The notes under the pieces are model-generated. The model was not told the DNA's origin, made no database searches, and saw nothing but the letters and a program-made list of their open reading frames with translations. 64,000 nucleotides of DNA from Absidia repens (Eukaryota > Mucoromycota > Mucoromycetes > Mucorales > Cunninghamellaceae). Below, one piece after another: positions 11,341 to 22,009 of the stretch. The position numbers and the translations under genes were made by a program. The first letter of the stretch is position 1. Each line of letters opens with the position of its first letter. The stretch is taken from the NCBI GenBank assembly GCA_002105175.1, contig MCGE01000009.1, positions 1-64,000 on the forward strand. Direction: 5' to 3'.

Positions 11341-12451
11341 CTTTTTGTTAGTCATACTTTTAACGGTCAATTAGTAAACGATATTGCTATTACATATAGT
11401 TATTTTGCAAGTGTCCTGCCAAACGCAATTTTTCTAATTTACACTTCACGACCAATTTTCCCCTTTAAAATCCAGGGAAGATTTGGCTGCTTTAAATCAT
11501 TTACTACCAAAGATAGACATATTCCTACTCGGCGAATCATATAAATGAATCTTCGCAGCACAATGAACGTAGCCGATACTATAGCTCTTTGTACGAATTT
11601 CTATCTTATCTATGATTACTCTCTCTCCATCCTCTGAGGATTATCGACTGATCGCCAATCCTAATCACTTGATATGAAAGGCGGGCGAGTTCCTGTCCGT
11701 TCATGTCATCCAATATAAACCTTGCCACCATGGCATCTCCACTAGTCTAAACATATTGTAAATATTCAGTTCATTTTTTTTCTTGCATGTGGTAACCTAC
11801 CTACCCCCCCCGCCGCTCCGGGTGACCACTCACTGAAGTTCAAGATAGCTCGGACGTATAACTTCATCCCATCATTACCCATATTTCAGCAACTCCCTCC
11901 TTCCCCGACACACCCCCATTCTGACGTCGATCCCACCTCACGTAGATCAAGGTTTTGGGAAATGTAGAAATGTTTAAGTCCCTCTTTTTGATGTGTGTGC
12001 GTGTAATTTAGAGTGTGAAGAGTGCCGTTGTAAGTCATACCCCTTTCTCGCAAGACATACGAACATTCTAGCATCAATGATCACACCTGGCGGCTGATTT
12101 AAAAAGGTAAAACGATTGAAACACCGCACACCTAGCACGCTGTGGGCAAAGAATAGGATCAGTGTTTGGCCTTTTTAATCATAACACTCCCCTTAATTAC
12201 CATCAGAAGAAAACAATTATCATTATTTATTGAAAAAGAATAAAAGGGCAAAGTTATAAACACATTATTACTTACTTCTTGCTAAGTAATATATAAATGA
12301 TTTCCATATGAGGTGTAACTGAACGTGGATATCTGTGTTTCAATCATGAAAATCAAATACATGTAAGCTCTATTTTTTTTTTAAATGAATACCTTGTTTT
12401 TTCTTCTTTCTCCTTTTTTCTTTTCTAATTTTTACTACTTCTGTTTAAACC
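11341..12451. other. Spacer without a recognisable gene
   Basis: AT-rich and low-complexity, with short C runs near 11805. Upstream sequence for the coiled-coil gene occupies the last few hundred bases, including a pyrimidine-rich stretch just before the ATG. I see no supported coding sequence. Confidence 0.5.
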
Positions 12452-15400
12452 ATGGATGTCTCTGATGTGGTGGAGGTAATTTTGAAATACAATTATCCAT
12501 ATCGGTCGCATAGAGTACAAAAGAAATAGTATTGGGTGGAGTGTACATATATATATGTATAAAACATACACTGTTCATTGTAAACTAAACCATCCTTCTT
12601 TCATTGTTATCATTACTATAGGGATCACCTACACCATCTCACTCAATATCAACAGGTGTTTCACGTCCAATACCGTTTGCTGTCCTCAAAGTGCAATTTA
12701 AACGTCTTGTTCAACAGCATCAAGAACGTATGAAGCAACCTCAAGGGCCAGCAGTCATAGCAACCAAGGATTTATTGATGGTGATAGATGCATACGAACA
12801 GGAACATGATGTTTTATTATTGACACAGAACCAAAAGAAAGCTATCCACCCTTACACGCTGATTACACCGGACTTGGAAATGACACCGGATGATATCTTA
12901 AACTTACTCAAACTTGTCTTCACTCCTCCTTCACCTGTGGCTTCTTTATCTGCTCCTACATCGAAGCTGTCGACTTTACCACGTACTTCAGCGCCTCTCA
13001 AACCAACCAGCTCTAATGCTTGGAAACGCCGACTTAGCACTGCTAGTATGCATACTGATACCATCACTTCTGCTACTACCATTACTACTTCTGTAAGGCG
13101 TACCTTGACATTTGTATCTCAAATAATGACATTTCTCATTTTATTTTATTGTAATTGATATATCCACTCAGGAACTCAATCAAGATCTTGGACCCGAGCC
13201 ATTGTCTCCTGGTACAACACACGAGGCGACTTCAAATCAACAGCTGATCTCAAAAATAGATGACGAAGTAGGTGCAAAACCCTTAATCCCTCATTATGTC
13301 CCTTCTATATTCATTAACTCTGCTTCCTAACTCTCATCCTTCTACTTCTGCTTCTTCTTTACAAGGTACCGAACGATGATGAATTTGCTCAATGCTATCG
13401 ACGCTCACTTGCACTCACTCAACGATTGAAATTATCCGAAAAAAGTTTGGCCTCCATGACACGTGATAATGAAGATCGAATTGTTGTACTACAAAACAGG
13501 GTGGATGATATGACGAATGAAGTAAACAAGCAAAAGCGTGAACTTTTGGAATACAAGACGAAGGAAACGAATAGCTTGGAGCAAATTAGTATGGTAAGGG
13601 ACCAACGTAAATTGCATTGTATTTGATTTTTTTTATTATTCAATTTTACTCAATTCTTTTTATTTATAGCTGGAAACGCATATCGCTACTATTCAACAAT
13701 CAGAAACTGACCAAAAGCAAGTCTACTTGTCAATCAGGAACCTTTTTGATGAAAAATGTGGTAAGTGTTTCCTCCTCATTTTATTCTATTAGCACGTGTC
13801 ATTGTATATATTATGGATTAATGGTGGGGGTTTTTTTTTAGGGGAAACTCAGAAACTTCAGGACCTGCTTAAGCAGAAGGAATTGGATCTTCAAAAAGCG
13901 GAAGCTTTCTTAAGCAGCTTCCGCCATGAATTTATGCAATTGACTGAAGAACGAAACCGATTGGAATCGTTGCAACATGACTTGGAAAGGGAACTGGCAA
14001 CTTCACAGCATACTCATACACAACTCGCTGAACAACGATCAGAAAATGAACGATTGAAACAAGTTATCGACACTCTAAAATGTGATCTGGATCAAGCTCG
14101 ACATGGACAACTGACAACTGGCCAGAGCAACACCTTTAGCTTGATCGAAGTAATAAAAAGAAAAATAAAAATCGGCATTTGTAAAATTCTAATATCAGGT
14201 TCTTTTTCCAGTCTTTAGAAGCTGAACTAGAAGGTCAACTACAACTGAAAGAAAATGAAGATGCTAGAGCTATGGAAAAGGTAAAAATAAAGATAAAATA
14301 GAAAACTGGCTTTGAAAGTTTATTTCACCTTCCTTTTTTTTAGATCCAAGAAATGCAACAAACCGAAGAGCGATTAAAATCTGCCGAAAACGAAAAGAAT
14401 TATTATAAGTCCAGAGCCACTGAAGCTATTGAGGATCTTGATCGCGGTAAGGAAAAAAGTGTACATGTAGACTTATTGACCTAACATCGACCTCCTTTAT
14501 CTTATTGGCAACCTCTCTTTATCCCTTTTCTAGTCAAGGACGAACTATCACATTTAAAAAAAGCACTGGATTCAGAGAATCGACTTTTAGTGACAGAATT
14601 GGAGGATTTACAAACAAAAAGCAATAGGGAACCACCAACGACACCTACACCCACATCATCCAGAAACCCATCAAATGAAAAGTCGATTGAAGCAGCAACT
14701 ACACTTACTACGGAACGATCTTTATCCATGATAGACGATGATTTTAATCCTCCGGACCTCAGTACATCTATTGAACCTTACATTGCAGCTTTACCGATCA
14801 ATGTCAAAGCGAAGTATAATGATGGTGACAGTACGAATATCGTCAAAACGACTGAATCTGACACTAATTTTACGGCAGCCTCATCATCATCGTCATCGTC
14901 ATCATCGTCATCCACATCTCATTCAACAGCTTCACTCAACAAAAACAATCGATCGGTGCGATTTTCTCAACAATTGACGGATGTATGGTCACAATCTCGT
15001 ATTCGTGGAAGAAAGTTGGACATTGGAAAAAAACGAGGTAAACTATAAAATAGTTACATAGTATTTGATTTTATTTTATTTGATTTGACTACTAATGAAT
15101 ATCGATTTTTACGTTGAAATTACATAGAAGTGTTTGATTTGCACAATGTAAGAGGGGATGAAAAGTGGAACGCTTTTATAACAGCGCTAACGTACCCTTC
15201 TATTTATATTTATATATAGGCATCCTCCCCTGCAACAGCATCCCTTCATCATCAACGCAACCACAGCATGCCCTCCACAGTGGCATACATGAATCAAGAC
15301 AGGAAAAGGTCGACAACAACCGTAATGAATCGACCTCCAAATGACAAACTGATCACCAGCACGGCGACTTTTGCGATTTATACCCTCCTTGTTTATATCT

Positions 15401-15573
15401 TTGGTATTGTCACTTCCACCTTTTTGATTGAAAATGGTCCACCAGGTAGCTGGGAACAAGCTCTCGTGGCAGCAGCTGGACAACAAGGCGGGGCCAAAAG
15501 CAAATTATTAGAAATTCTTATTTATTGGATTGAAAAATTATTGTTCGAAGGTGAAGGTGTGCCTTTATCTTAA
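12452..15573 (+). CDS. Coiled-coil protein with a C-terminal membrane anchor
   Basis: Eleven exons join cleanly: 12452-12475, 12622-13092, 13172-13267, 13366-13593, 13670-13760, 13842-14149, 14212-14280, 14344-14446, 14534-15037, 15128-15147, 15220-15573, giving 755 residues. The N-terminus has a short folded-looking block (FKRLVQQHQERMKQ, TKDLLMVIDAYEQEHDVLLL) and then a Ser/Thr/Pro linker. A long heptad-rich coiled coil follows (about residues 200-510; for example KLQDLLKQKELDLQKAEAFL). Next come a disordered Ser-rich stretch and a single hydrophobic segment (FAIYTLLVYIFGIVTSTFLI) near the end, with about 50 residues after it. This resembles golgin-like tethers or nuclear-envelope linker proteins, but I recognise no specific family. 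The 20-base exon 10 is needed to keep frame. Confidence 0.8.
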
Positions 15574-16415
15574 TCGTCTCCTTTTCTCCCATCTCATTTA
15601 TCACATTATAGTTATCATTTTCATTATCATTCTCATTCTTTTTTTTTTTTTTTTATTTATTACCCTACTCTTTTTCTACCAACTCACACAATCCCATCGT
15701 AAATATATCCTCCACCTGCCACACTCTTTGATTATGCTTATATTATCCCGTCCTTTTTTATTTAATTCTGTATTCTTCTATCCCTTTGTTATTTATTGAA
15801 AAACAATGGACTCTTTACTTTCTTGATGAAAATAAAAACCTATTATATCTTTTTTTTTAACGTTTTGCCGTGTGTGTGTAAGGACTATAATGTATTTTTA
15901 TTGGTTGATTAATTAAATGAATTAATAAACCTTGGGTTTACTAATCGATTATTTGTTATTGTTTTGTGCGTATGCGAATGAACCCATATGTGCGTCCAAT
16001 GATGGTGTGCGGGTGGGAAAAGTGTCTCTTACTGCTGATTTTTATGCATTTACCACTGTCTTTTATTTTTTTGCGTCCACCACTTCCATTACTTTTATGC
16101 GTCCACATAACCTCTCTGACCCTCTTTTTTATTCCACACATAGACCAGCTTTTTTTATACCCCATTTAACTAGGAAGTTGAGTTTATATGACGTATTTCT
16201 GCTTCCTGATAAGCTAAATATATATGACAATATCTATATGTTCAATCATTTTTATTTACCCCTGATTTTTCTACCATATACAAATCCCGATAATCTCAGT
16301 CTTGGTTGTTAGTTTGTTTGTTTTTTGCTGCTATTCTATCAATTGTCACACCTTATCTCCACTTTAGCATAGCTGTGATTATAGCCTCCGCCATTTTGCA
16401 ATTGGTAGGCTGTAT
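15574..16415. other. Spacer after the coiled-coil gene
   Basis: T- and C-rich 3' flank with AATAAA-type signals near 15830. No gene is supported; the open frames here are pyrimidine-biased low-complexity sequence. Confidence 0.5.
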
Positions 16416-16417
16416 GA

Positions 16418-16945
16418 TTCAGGCTCCGCATTTTGCTTTCTATTTTTTTGGCCCCTTTTTTTTTCCTCTCTTTTTCTTTCTCTTTTATTTTTTTCCTTCA
16501 TGATGGTCTGAATGATATGATGGCAAGGCTCATTGGGGTACTGGTGATCTAGGATCTTGAATTAGGGGCGTTTTAAAAAACGCAAAACAACTTCATGGGG
16601 AAACCTTTTCATTTTCGATGTAGGATTTGGGAACGTCAGTAGATTAGCACTCATTAGTTTAGTAATAGTTTGTCATCATTTGTATCTACATCTGAATAAA
16701 TATGTTCTTTTTCTTATTAATAAATTTCTGCTGTACGTTTACATGATGAGCTTCATCGAATGTGTATTACATATGCATAAAAAAAAGGTGTGTCCATATA
16801 TATATATATGAAAAAGGAACGGATTGGGTATTATGGAGACATCTTCCACCAACTCTATAAGTTTGTGCGTAGAAAAGAGTACAGGGATGTGTTTGTGTGA
16901 AAAAACAGCTATTACAGTGTATTTTGTTGTGGTGGGGCATATTGA
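16418..16945 (+). repeat. Dispersed element copy D (subfamily II)
   Basis: The GC-type block CAGGCTCCGCATTTTG begins at 16420, then a pyrimidine tract. The core is at 16539-16640, with the shared CATGGGGAAACCTTTTCATT. A perfect inverted repeat GCGTTTT / AAAACGC with a 2-base loop lies at 16568-16583. A CTGAATAAA signal is near 16690. Downstream sequence to about 16940 matches copy E (GATGTGTTTGTGTG block). Confidence 0.7.
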
Positions 16946-17289
16946 CGAACAAAGTTGAGAATACTGTAGTATTGATTATGTAGCTACTGGGTGGCAGGAC
17001 GTTTCTGAAGTGTGGGTTTTGATGGGATGGGATGGAAGTCTCTGTGATTTGGCACTGAGGGTGGGCAGCGATTGAGAAAAAAAAAGGATGGACGGCCCCT
17101 ATGGTGGGCAGGGCGTTAGCGGTCCGCCACCCTAATCGTTCAAATTATAAATCAACTACTGCCTGAATAAAAGATTATAGAGTTTGTCTGATAGAGTGCT
17201 GGCCAATGTTTTTACAGAAAGAGCCATATGTAATGTGTTAGGATAGAGAAGGTTATTAGAATACTAAAAAAGAAAAAACGTGAAAAACG

Positions 17290-17960
17290 AGCAGTTGGAC
17301 GACTTCACCATTTCGCACTATGGTGTGCAGCCACTTGGATCCCAACGATCGTGCTCAGTGTTTGAATATTTGATATTTTTTGTGTGTTAAAAAACAAGTG
17401 TTGTGTGTATTTGACCAACTTTCGCCATTTCGCGTGTAAATATATATATATATATTCAGGCTCCGCACACATGATTTTCTAATTTTTATTTTTTCCCTCT
17501 CTCTTCCATTCTTTCTTTTCTTTTTTCCTTCATGAAAGTCTGAATAATATGATAGAAAAGCTCATGGGGGTACTGGTGATGTAGGATTAGGATTAAAACT
17601 TGAATAAGGGACATTTTCAAAAATGCAAAACAAACAGCATGAGGAAACCGTTTCATTTGGGATTTGGGATTTCCTACCTCCGTTAGAGTAGCCTTCATTT
17701 TAGAATAGTGTCATTAGCTTAGTTTATTGTTAGTTGTCATAATTTATACGGTATTTAAATATGAATTATATATCTATTGTCTTTTTACCATTAAACTCTT
17801 ACATGCCTTTCAATGTCCCGTTGAATGACATGGGATATGTGCGAGTAAACCAAATCCGGGAATGCGTGTGTATTCATGCGAAAAAAAAAGGCATGCATGT
17901 GTTTGTGTAAAAAAAATGTCACTACAGATTATTTTGTTGTTGTCTGTCTCCGCTGCATTT
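17290..17960 (+). repeat. Dispersed element copy E (subfamily II), tandem to copy D
   Basis: The core lies about 1,040 bases after that of copy D, in the same direction. The GC block CTCCGCACACATGA is at 17461-17474. An inverted repeat CATTTT / AAAATG with a 2-base loop is at 17612-17625. Upstream, CATTTCGCACTATGG and CAGCCACTTGG (about 17305-17340) are shared with copy J at about 63640-63680, so this subfamily extends left of the GC block. A (TA)n tract is at about 17440-17456. Confidence 0.7.
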
Positions 17961-19161
17961 CACACTATGTACAGTAGTAATGGCGGGATATCATATGCTA
18001 ATTAGAGCTTGCCTGAAAAAAAAAAAAGTAGCAGCGGCATTGATACAGTGATGTGAGTGGAGGAATGGAAGGATATTTCAGAAGTCATAGATGTGGAAGT
18101 TAGATATGAAAGTTGTAAGGATTTTAGATAAGGGTTTCCCTCTCTCTGTCTCTTTGATATCTGAATAAAATACAACTTCAATATGTCACTTATTCTACTT
18201 TTGTCTTTAGACATTTACTTCAATGAGAATATTAATGACACTAAAGAAAGACATATTGATAGACGAAGTAAACGATAACAAGCCTGTACTTTGCATTATC
18301 ATGCTCTTCTTTTTTTCAAACAGTTTTTATTTTTATTTTTATTTTTTGCACGCAATTGGTTTCCTTTTTTCTATCTGACTTTATGTACCTGGTTTTGGCT
18401 TTGGTTTCCACGAAAGCCAAATCATTAAACCCTGTAGAACCCTATAAAACAGCCGACAAAGCGATGTACTAATATTGAATGTATGTAGTAGACTTCTATA
18501 TATAAACTGTACTTAGTAGGAGCCAGGAAAAAGAAAACTACAGAATACAAGAGTAACGTCCTTATGCATAAAGAATACTGTGGATGCGATCGAGACCAAT
18601 TAGGTATCAATTTTTTCCGATTTAAGAAAAATTTGTAATGAGTGTAGAAAATACAATAGGTTGTGCGAGTCCTCTAACGGACTGAGGAGACCGCATGCTT
18701 ATTAAGAAAAACTGATACGCCCCTTTGTAAAGGCAGGAATTAAAATATAATAAAAATGATTCCATAAAAAACAACAGTCTTGCCATATCTTCGTGAAAGA
18801 ACATGAAGGAGCTAGTTTTATTGTTACTGCATTGGAGTATAGGTCCATTTAATGGATTTGTTTTTTTTTAAAAAAAATAAATTATCATCTTCGGGGGATA
18901 GCTTGGTATAGCCAGGATACGCGACTGATATATTATTTTGTCCATTGATAACACTTCACTTAGTTCGTGATAGATAGACCAGCGTCACAGGAGCACTCAG
19001 GCAACTCAAAGGAATGATATTCTTCGTCCGGCTTGTCATCGGAGTACCATGAATACAGCTTTATTTTAAATGCCGCCCAGCGCTACAACGCCTGGCTCGA
19101 ATTTTTTTTTACTTCCCTGTCATTCCTCTTTTTTTTTTTTCTATTCAATTCCAATTTAACA
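17961..19161. other. Spacer before COX19 with one hairpin
   Basis: No coding sequence is supported. A perfect 9-base inverted repeat, TTTGGCTTT at 18394-18402 and AAAGCCAAA at 18413-18421, could form a stem with a 10-base loop. A second small palindrome (GTCC/GGAC) lies near 18670. A T tract at about 19130-19140 is immediately upstream of COX19. Confidence 0.5.
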
Positions 19162-19643
19162 ATGGGGTTCGGTCGACCATCAAATACTGAATCTACCTCT
19201 GGCGCGCCACCGTTACTTGGAAGTTTTCCGTTAGATCATGATGGTAAGATTGTGTATAAAAAAAGAAAAAAGACTATCTATTGACATGGATTATCGCTGA
19301 CATTCCCTTCCTTGACTTCTTTATAGGGGAATGCAAACAATATATGCAAGAATACATGAAGTGCCTTCGTGCCAACAAAAACAACAATGGTGCTTGCCGT
19401 GAATTATCTAAAAACTACTTACAGTGCCGCATGGACAAGTGAGTTTTATATCATGAAGTAACACAGGGACTGGTATCATTGTGATCGTACTAATAGCTAC
19501 ATTATTTCTACTTTGTACAAAAATGTCATAGGGGATTGATGGACAAAGACGATATGAAGAATCTAGGCTTCGCAGACATAGAAAAAACGAATCAATCATC
19601 AACAGCGAAAGCAGATGAAGCAGCAGCTGAAGCGAAGCAATAG
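19162..19643 (+). CDS. COX19: Cytochrome c oxidase assembly protein COX19
   Basis: Small twin-CX9C protein of the mitochondrial intermembrane space, imported through the Mia40 disulfide relay and needed for copper delivery or redox steps in complex IV assembly. Three exons, 19162-19243, 19327-19438 and 19532-19643, give 101 residues. Signatures are the N-terminal MGFGRPSN, the GSFPLDHDGEC entry to the coiled-coil-helix fold, two CX9C motifs (CKQYMQEYMKC and CRELSKNYLQC), and the family block RMDKGLMDKDDMKNLGF. The C-terminal tail is Ala/Glu-rich and likely disordered. The start is the only ATG giving the conserved N-terminus. Poly(A) signals follow at about 19700, and the gene is convergent with AP-2 mu. 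Confidence 0.96.
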
Positions 19644-19950
19644 TTTGGTTTAGAATAGAATAGTTTAGAATATCTTTATTGTTTGTATATATATATATAT
19701 CTAATAAAAATGTATTCATTTGGGGTACTTGCTAATATTGTCTATTCAACAAAAAAAAAATGATTACTAGTATACTATATGGATTGGGGGATTGGGATGT
19801 GATGGGAGAAAACATAATGGATAAGAGTAAGTGAAGAGGGGAAAACGAAAGTTGTCGGAAGGGGATGGTCAAGGGACGAGGGTATGGGGTGAATATGTTG
19901 AATCAAACGTTACAGATATTTGAAATGCAGTAAAAATAAATCAAGTGCTT

Positions 19951-21784
19951 TTAGATCTATGGAGATAGAGTGCGAAAGCAGGATAGATTGATTAATAAGT
20001 GGGATAGGTTGTTTAATAGCGTGACTTACTCTGATTTGATAGGATCCGGCCTTGGTCATATATCGAACCCATTTGACAGATTGATACCCACTCTTTTCAA
20101 ACACTTTGAGGAATCGTACCAATAAACCAGAAGAAGTAAACATCAATACCTAATAAAAATAGAAAGGTTATAGTGCTTAGTTTTACAGCGTGACGTTTTG
20201 AATGGCTATTTCTTTTAAATTACCTGGAAGTCCATGGAGATAGGTGGCCTTGACCAGACCTTTTTGTGAGTAGTAGAACTCAATTGAGCTTCACCACTAA
20301 GCGAGTATTCAGCTTGACCTTGGAATCGAGGTATCCTAAAAATAAAAATACGTGATGTCAATGAATTATCATCCTGATACTTTTTTTTCCTTGACTCACT
20401 TCCAAATAATACAGTTTTCTGAGGGAACATATTTGGCCTTTCCACCAGAACCAACCTTGACTTCGACCTTGGCAGCGTTCAACGGAGTAGGGATACGCAG
20501 CACAACATTATTGGCATATAGTTTAGGAGAGAAGTTTGCCCTGACATTAATTTTGTATTCTACCCGAGTTTTTCCAATTTCGTTGACTACAGGAATAACA
20601 CGGAAGGGAAGGTTGACGTTTTCAGTAGTACGGTAGCGCATCAGTTCAAATTCGCCATCAGGAGGAATAAAGCTAATAGTCCGGTCGGTATCAAATCGTC
20701 CAAGTTTTACACATTGATGGAACTGACAGTCATCGATTTCGACGGCATGCGTTTTACGTGTAGTGCTTTAGAAAGAAAGAAAAAAAAAAAAAAGATGACC
20801 ATCAGTATCCTTGTTCTCTTCTTCAGGTTGAAAGTATTTCACTTACGGTGTCCTGTTGACCACATCCTTGTCTAAAAGTAGCTTATCATTTAATCCAAAT
20901 TTGCATTCAGGAGTACCAGATAAATAAGCCCGCATCAAGATTTGTCCAGCAACATCAGCCCGAAGAAGAGTACCTAAACAAAAAAAAAGGGGGGGAAACG
21001 TTAGTAATCATTATCCGCCATCATTTCAAATTTTCTTCCCAACTTACCTGTGTTGCTCATTAAAAGGTTCACACTTTCAATTACATCGATAAAAGCTTCG
21101 TTTTTCCGGTATTTGATATCGCTTCGTCTCCAAGACATGGCGCCTGTCGCTTGAATAGTAATCCGACTAGAATCCTCAGCCCGTTCTGACTTGACACCTT
21201 CTGTAGTTATATACATTTTGAGAGTGTCCGTTTCACTGTTCTGGGGATATCCAAAGTCGAGTATTTCTATACAAAAAATTATGTGTATGGAGGTTGTAAG
21301 TAGCATGCCTTATTTATTAATTCTTTCAAATTGTACTTACCATCCAAGAGTTCATAGATCAAGACAAAGTTGTTCTTGACGGCTTCTTCATCGAGTTTAC
21401 CAAAATAGCTTCTTCCAATAGATATCATCCGGTAGCAAAATTCAAAGACTAATGCAGCATTAGCATTCCATTTTGTAACGGCAACAATATACAGGTTTTC
21501 ATGTCGAACGTGGAAGAAGGAAGTCGACCCGAGAGTGATGATGGGAGACCGGACATCCGTGTTCGATATCACTTGAATACGGAAGATATCGGCCACTGAA
21601 CGCCTATATTGGATGGAGAAGATGAGATGACAGATTAGCTAGGGCAAGTTTATCATATAAACGATGTTTTCGAAAGAGAAGTATTTTAATATTATAATAT
21701 AATAGCTTACCGTAAGTCATGTCGGTAGAGTCGAGAAATAAGTACTTCTCCTTTTTGGTTGTATATAAAAAAAGCACTAATCAT
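19951..21784 (-). CDS. apm4: AP-2 clathrin adaptor mu subunit
   Basis: Medium chain of the AP-2 complex, which selects YxxPhi cargo and binds PIP2 at plasma-membrane coated pits. Exons on minus: 21784-21711, 21603-21341, 21266-21048, 20973-20847, 20765-20400, 20335-20224, 20149-20030, 19956-19951, giving 428 residues, the usual size. The N-terminal longin-like part starts [37 protein letters not shown] leads to the mu homology domain ([66 protein letters not shown]). The last coding exon is only 6 bases (Ile-stop). If that intron is retained, translation runs to 19910 with an unrelated tail. Divergent neighbour: UPF2. Confidence 0.95.
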
Positions 21785-21906
21785 TCAGTTCGCTTGTGTG
21801 GAAGAGAAAGTAGTAAAAGTGTGAAATTGCAAGTGTGATATTTGAAGAAAATTTACAAATTAAATCGTAAATGTCCGCTCAAAAAAAAAATTGCAATTTG
21901 GCGAAG

Positions 21907-21949
<43 letters not shown>

Positions 21950-22009
21950 CCCCAATCCTTCTCTCTTTTTTTCTTTCTTTCTTCCAAATACACACATTAT
22001 ATATATTAT
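21785..22009. promoter_or_regulatory. Short divergent promoter with an A37-C6 tract
   Basis: This 225-base spacer separates AP-2 mu and UPF2. It contains 37 consecutive A at 21911-21947 followed directly by six C. Such a stiff poly(dA:dT) tract would be expected to exclude nucleosomes and may serve both genes. Its exact length is prone to sequencing error. Confidence 0.7.

Noticed and set aside
11886..12077. 63-residue minus-strand open frame
   Set aside because: No domain, no supporting start context and no splice partner; consistent with chance.
15932..16503. Overlapping open frames on both strands
   Set aside because: Pyrimidine-rich spacer sequence; no splice pattern, domain or codon bias supports a gene.
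18640..18720. Possible small ribozyme or structured RNA around CTGAGGAGACC
   Set aside because: The hammerhead core CTGATGA and the matching GAA strand are not present, and stems are only 4-5 bases.
19910..20029. Read-through C-terminus for AP-2 mu ending at 19910
   Set aside because: A normal GT-AG intron of about 73 bases gives a terminus right after QIR, as in the family, so the extended tail is less likely. It is noted as a possible retained-intron form.
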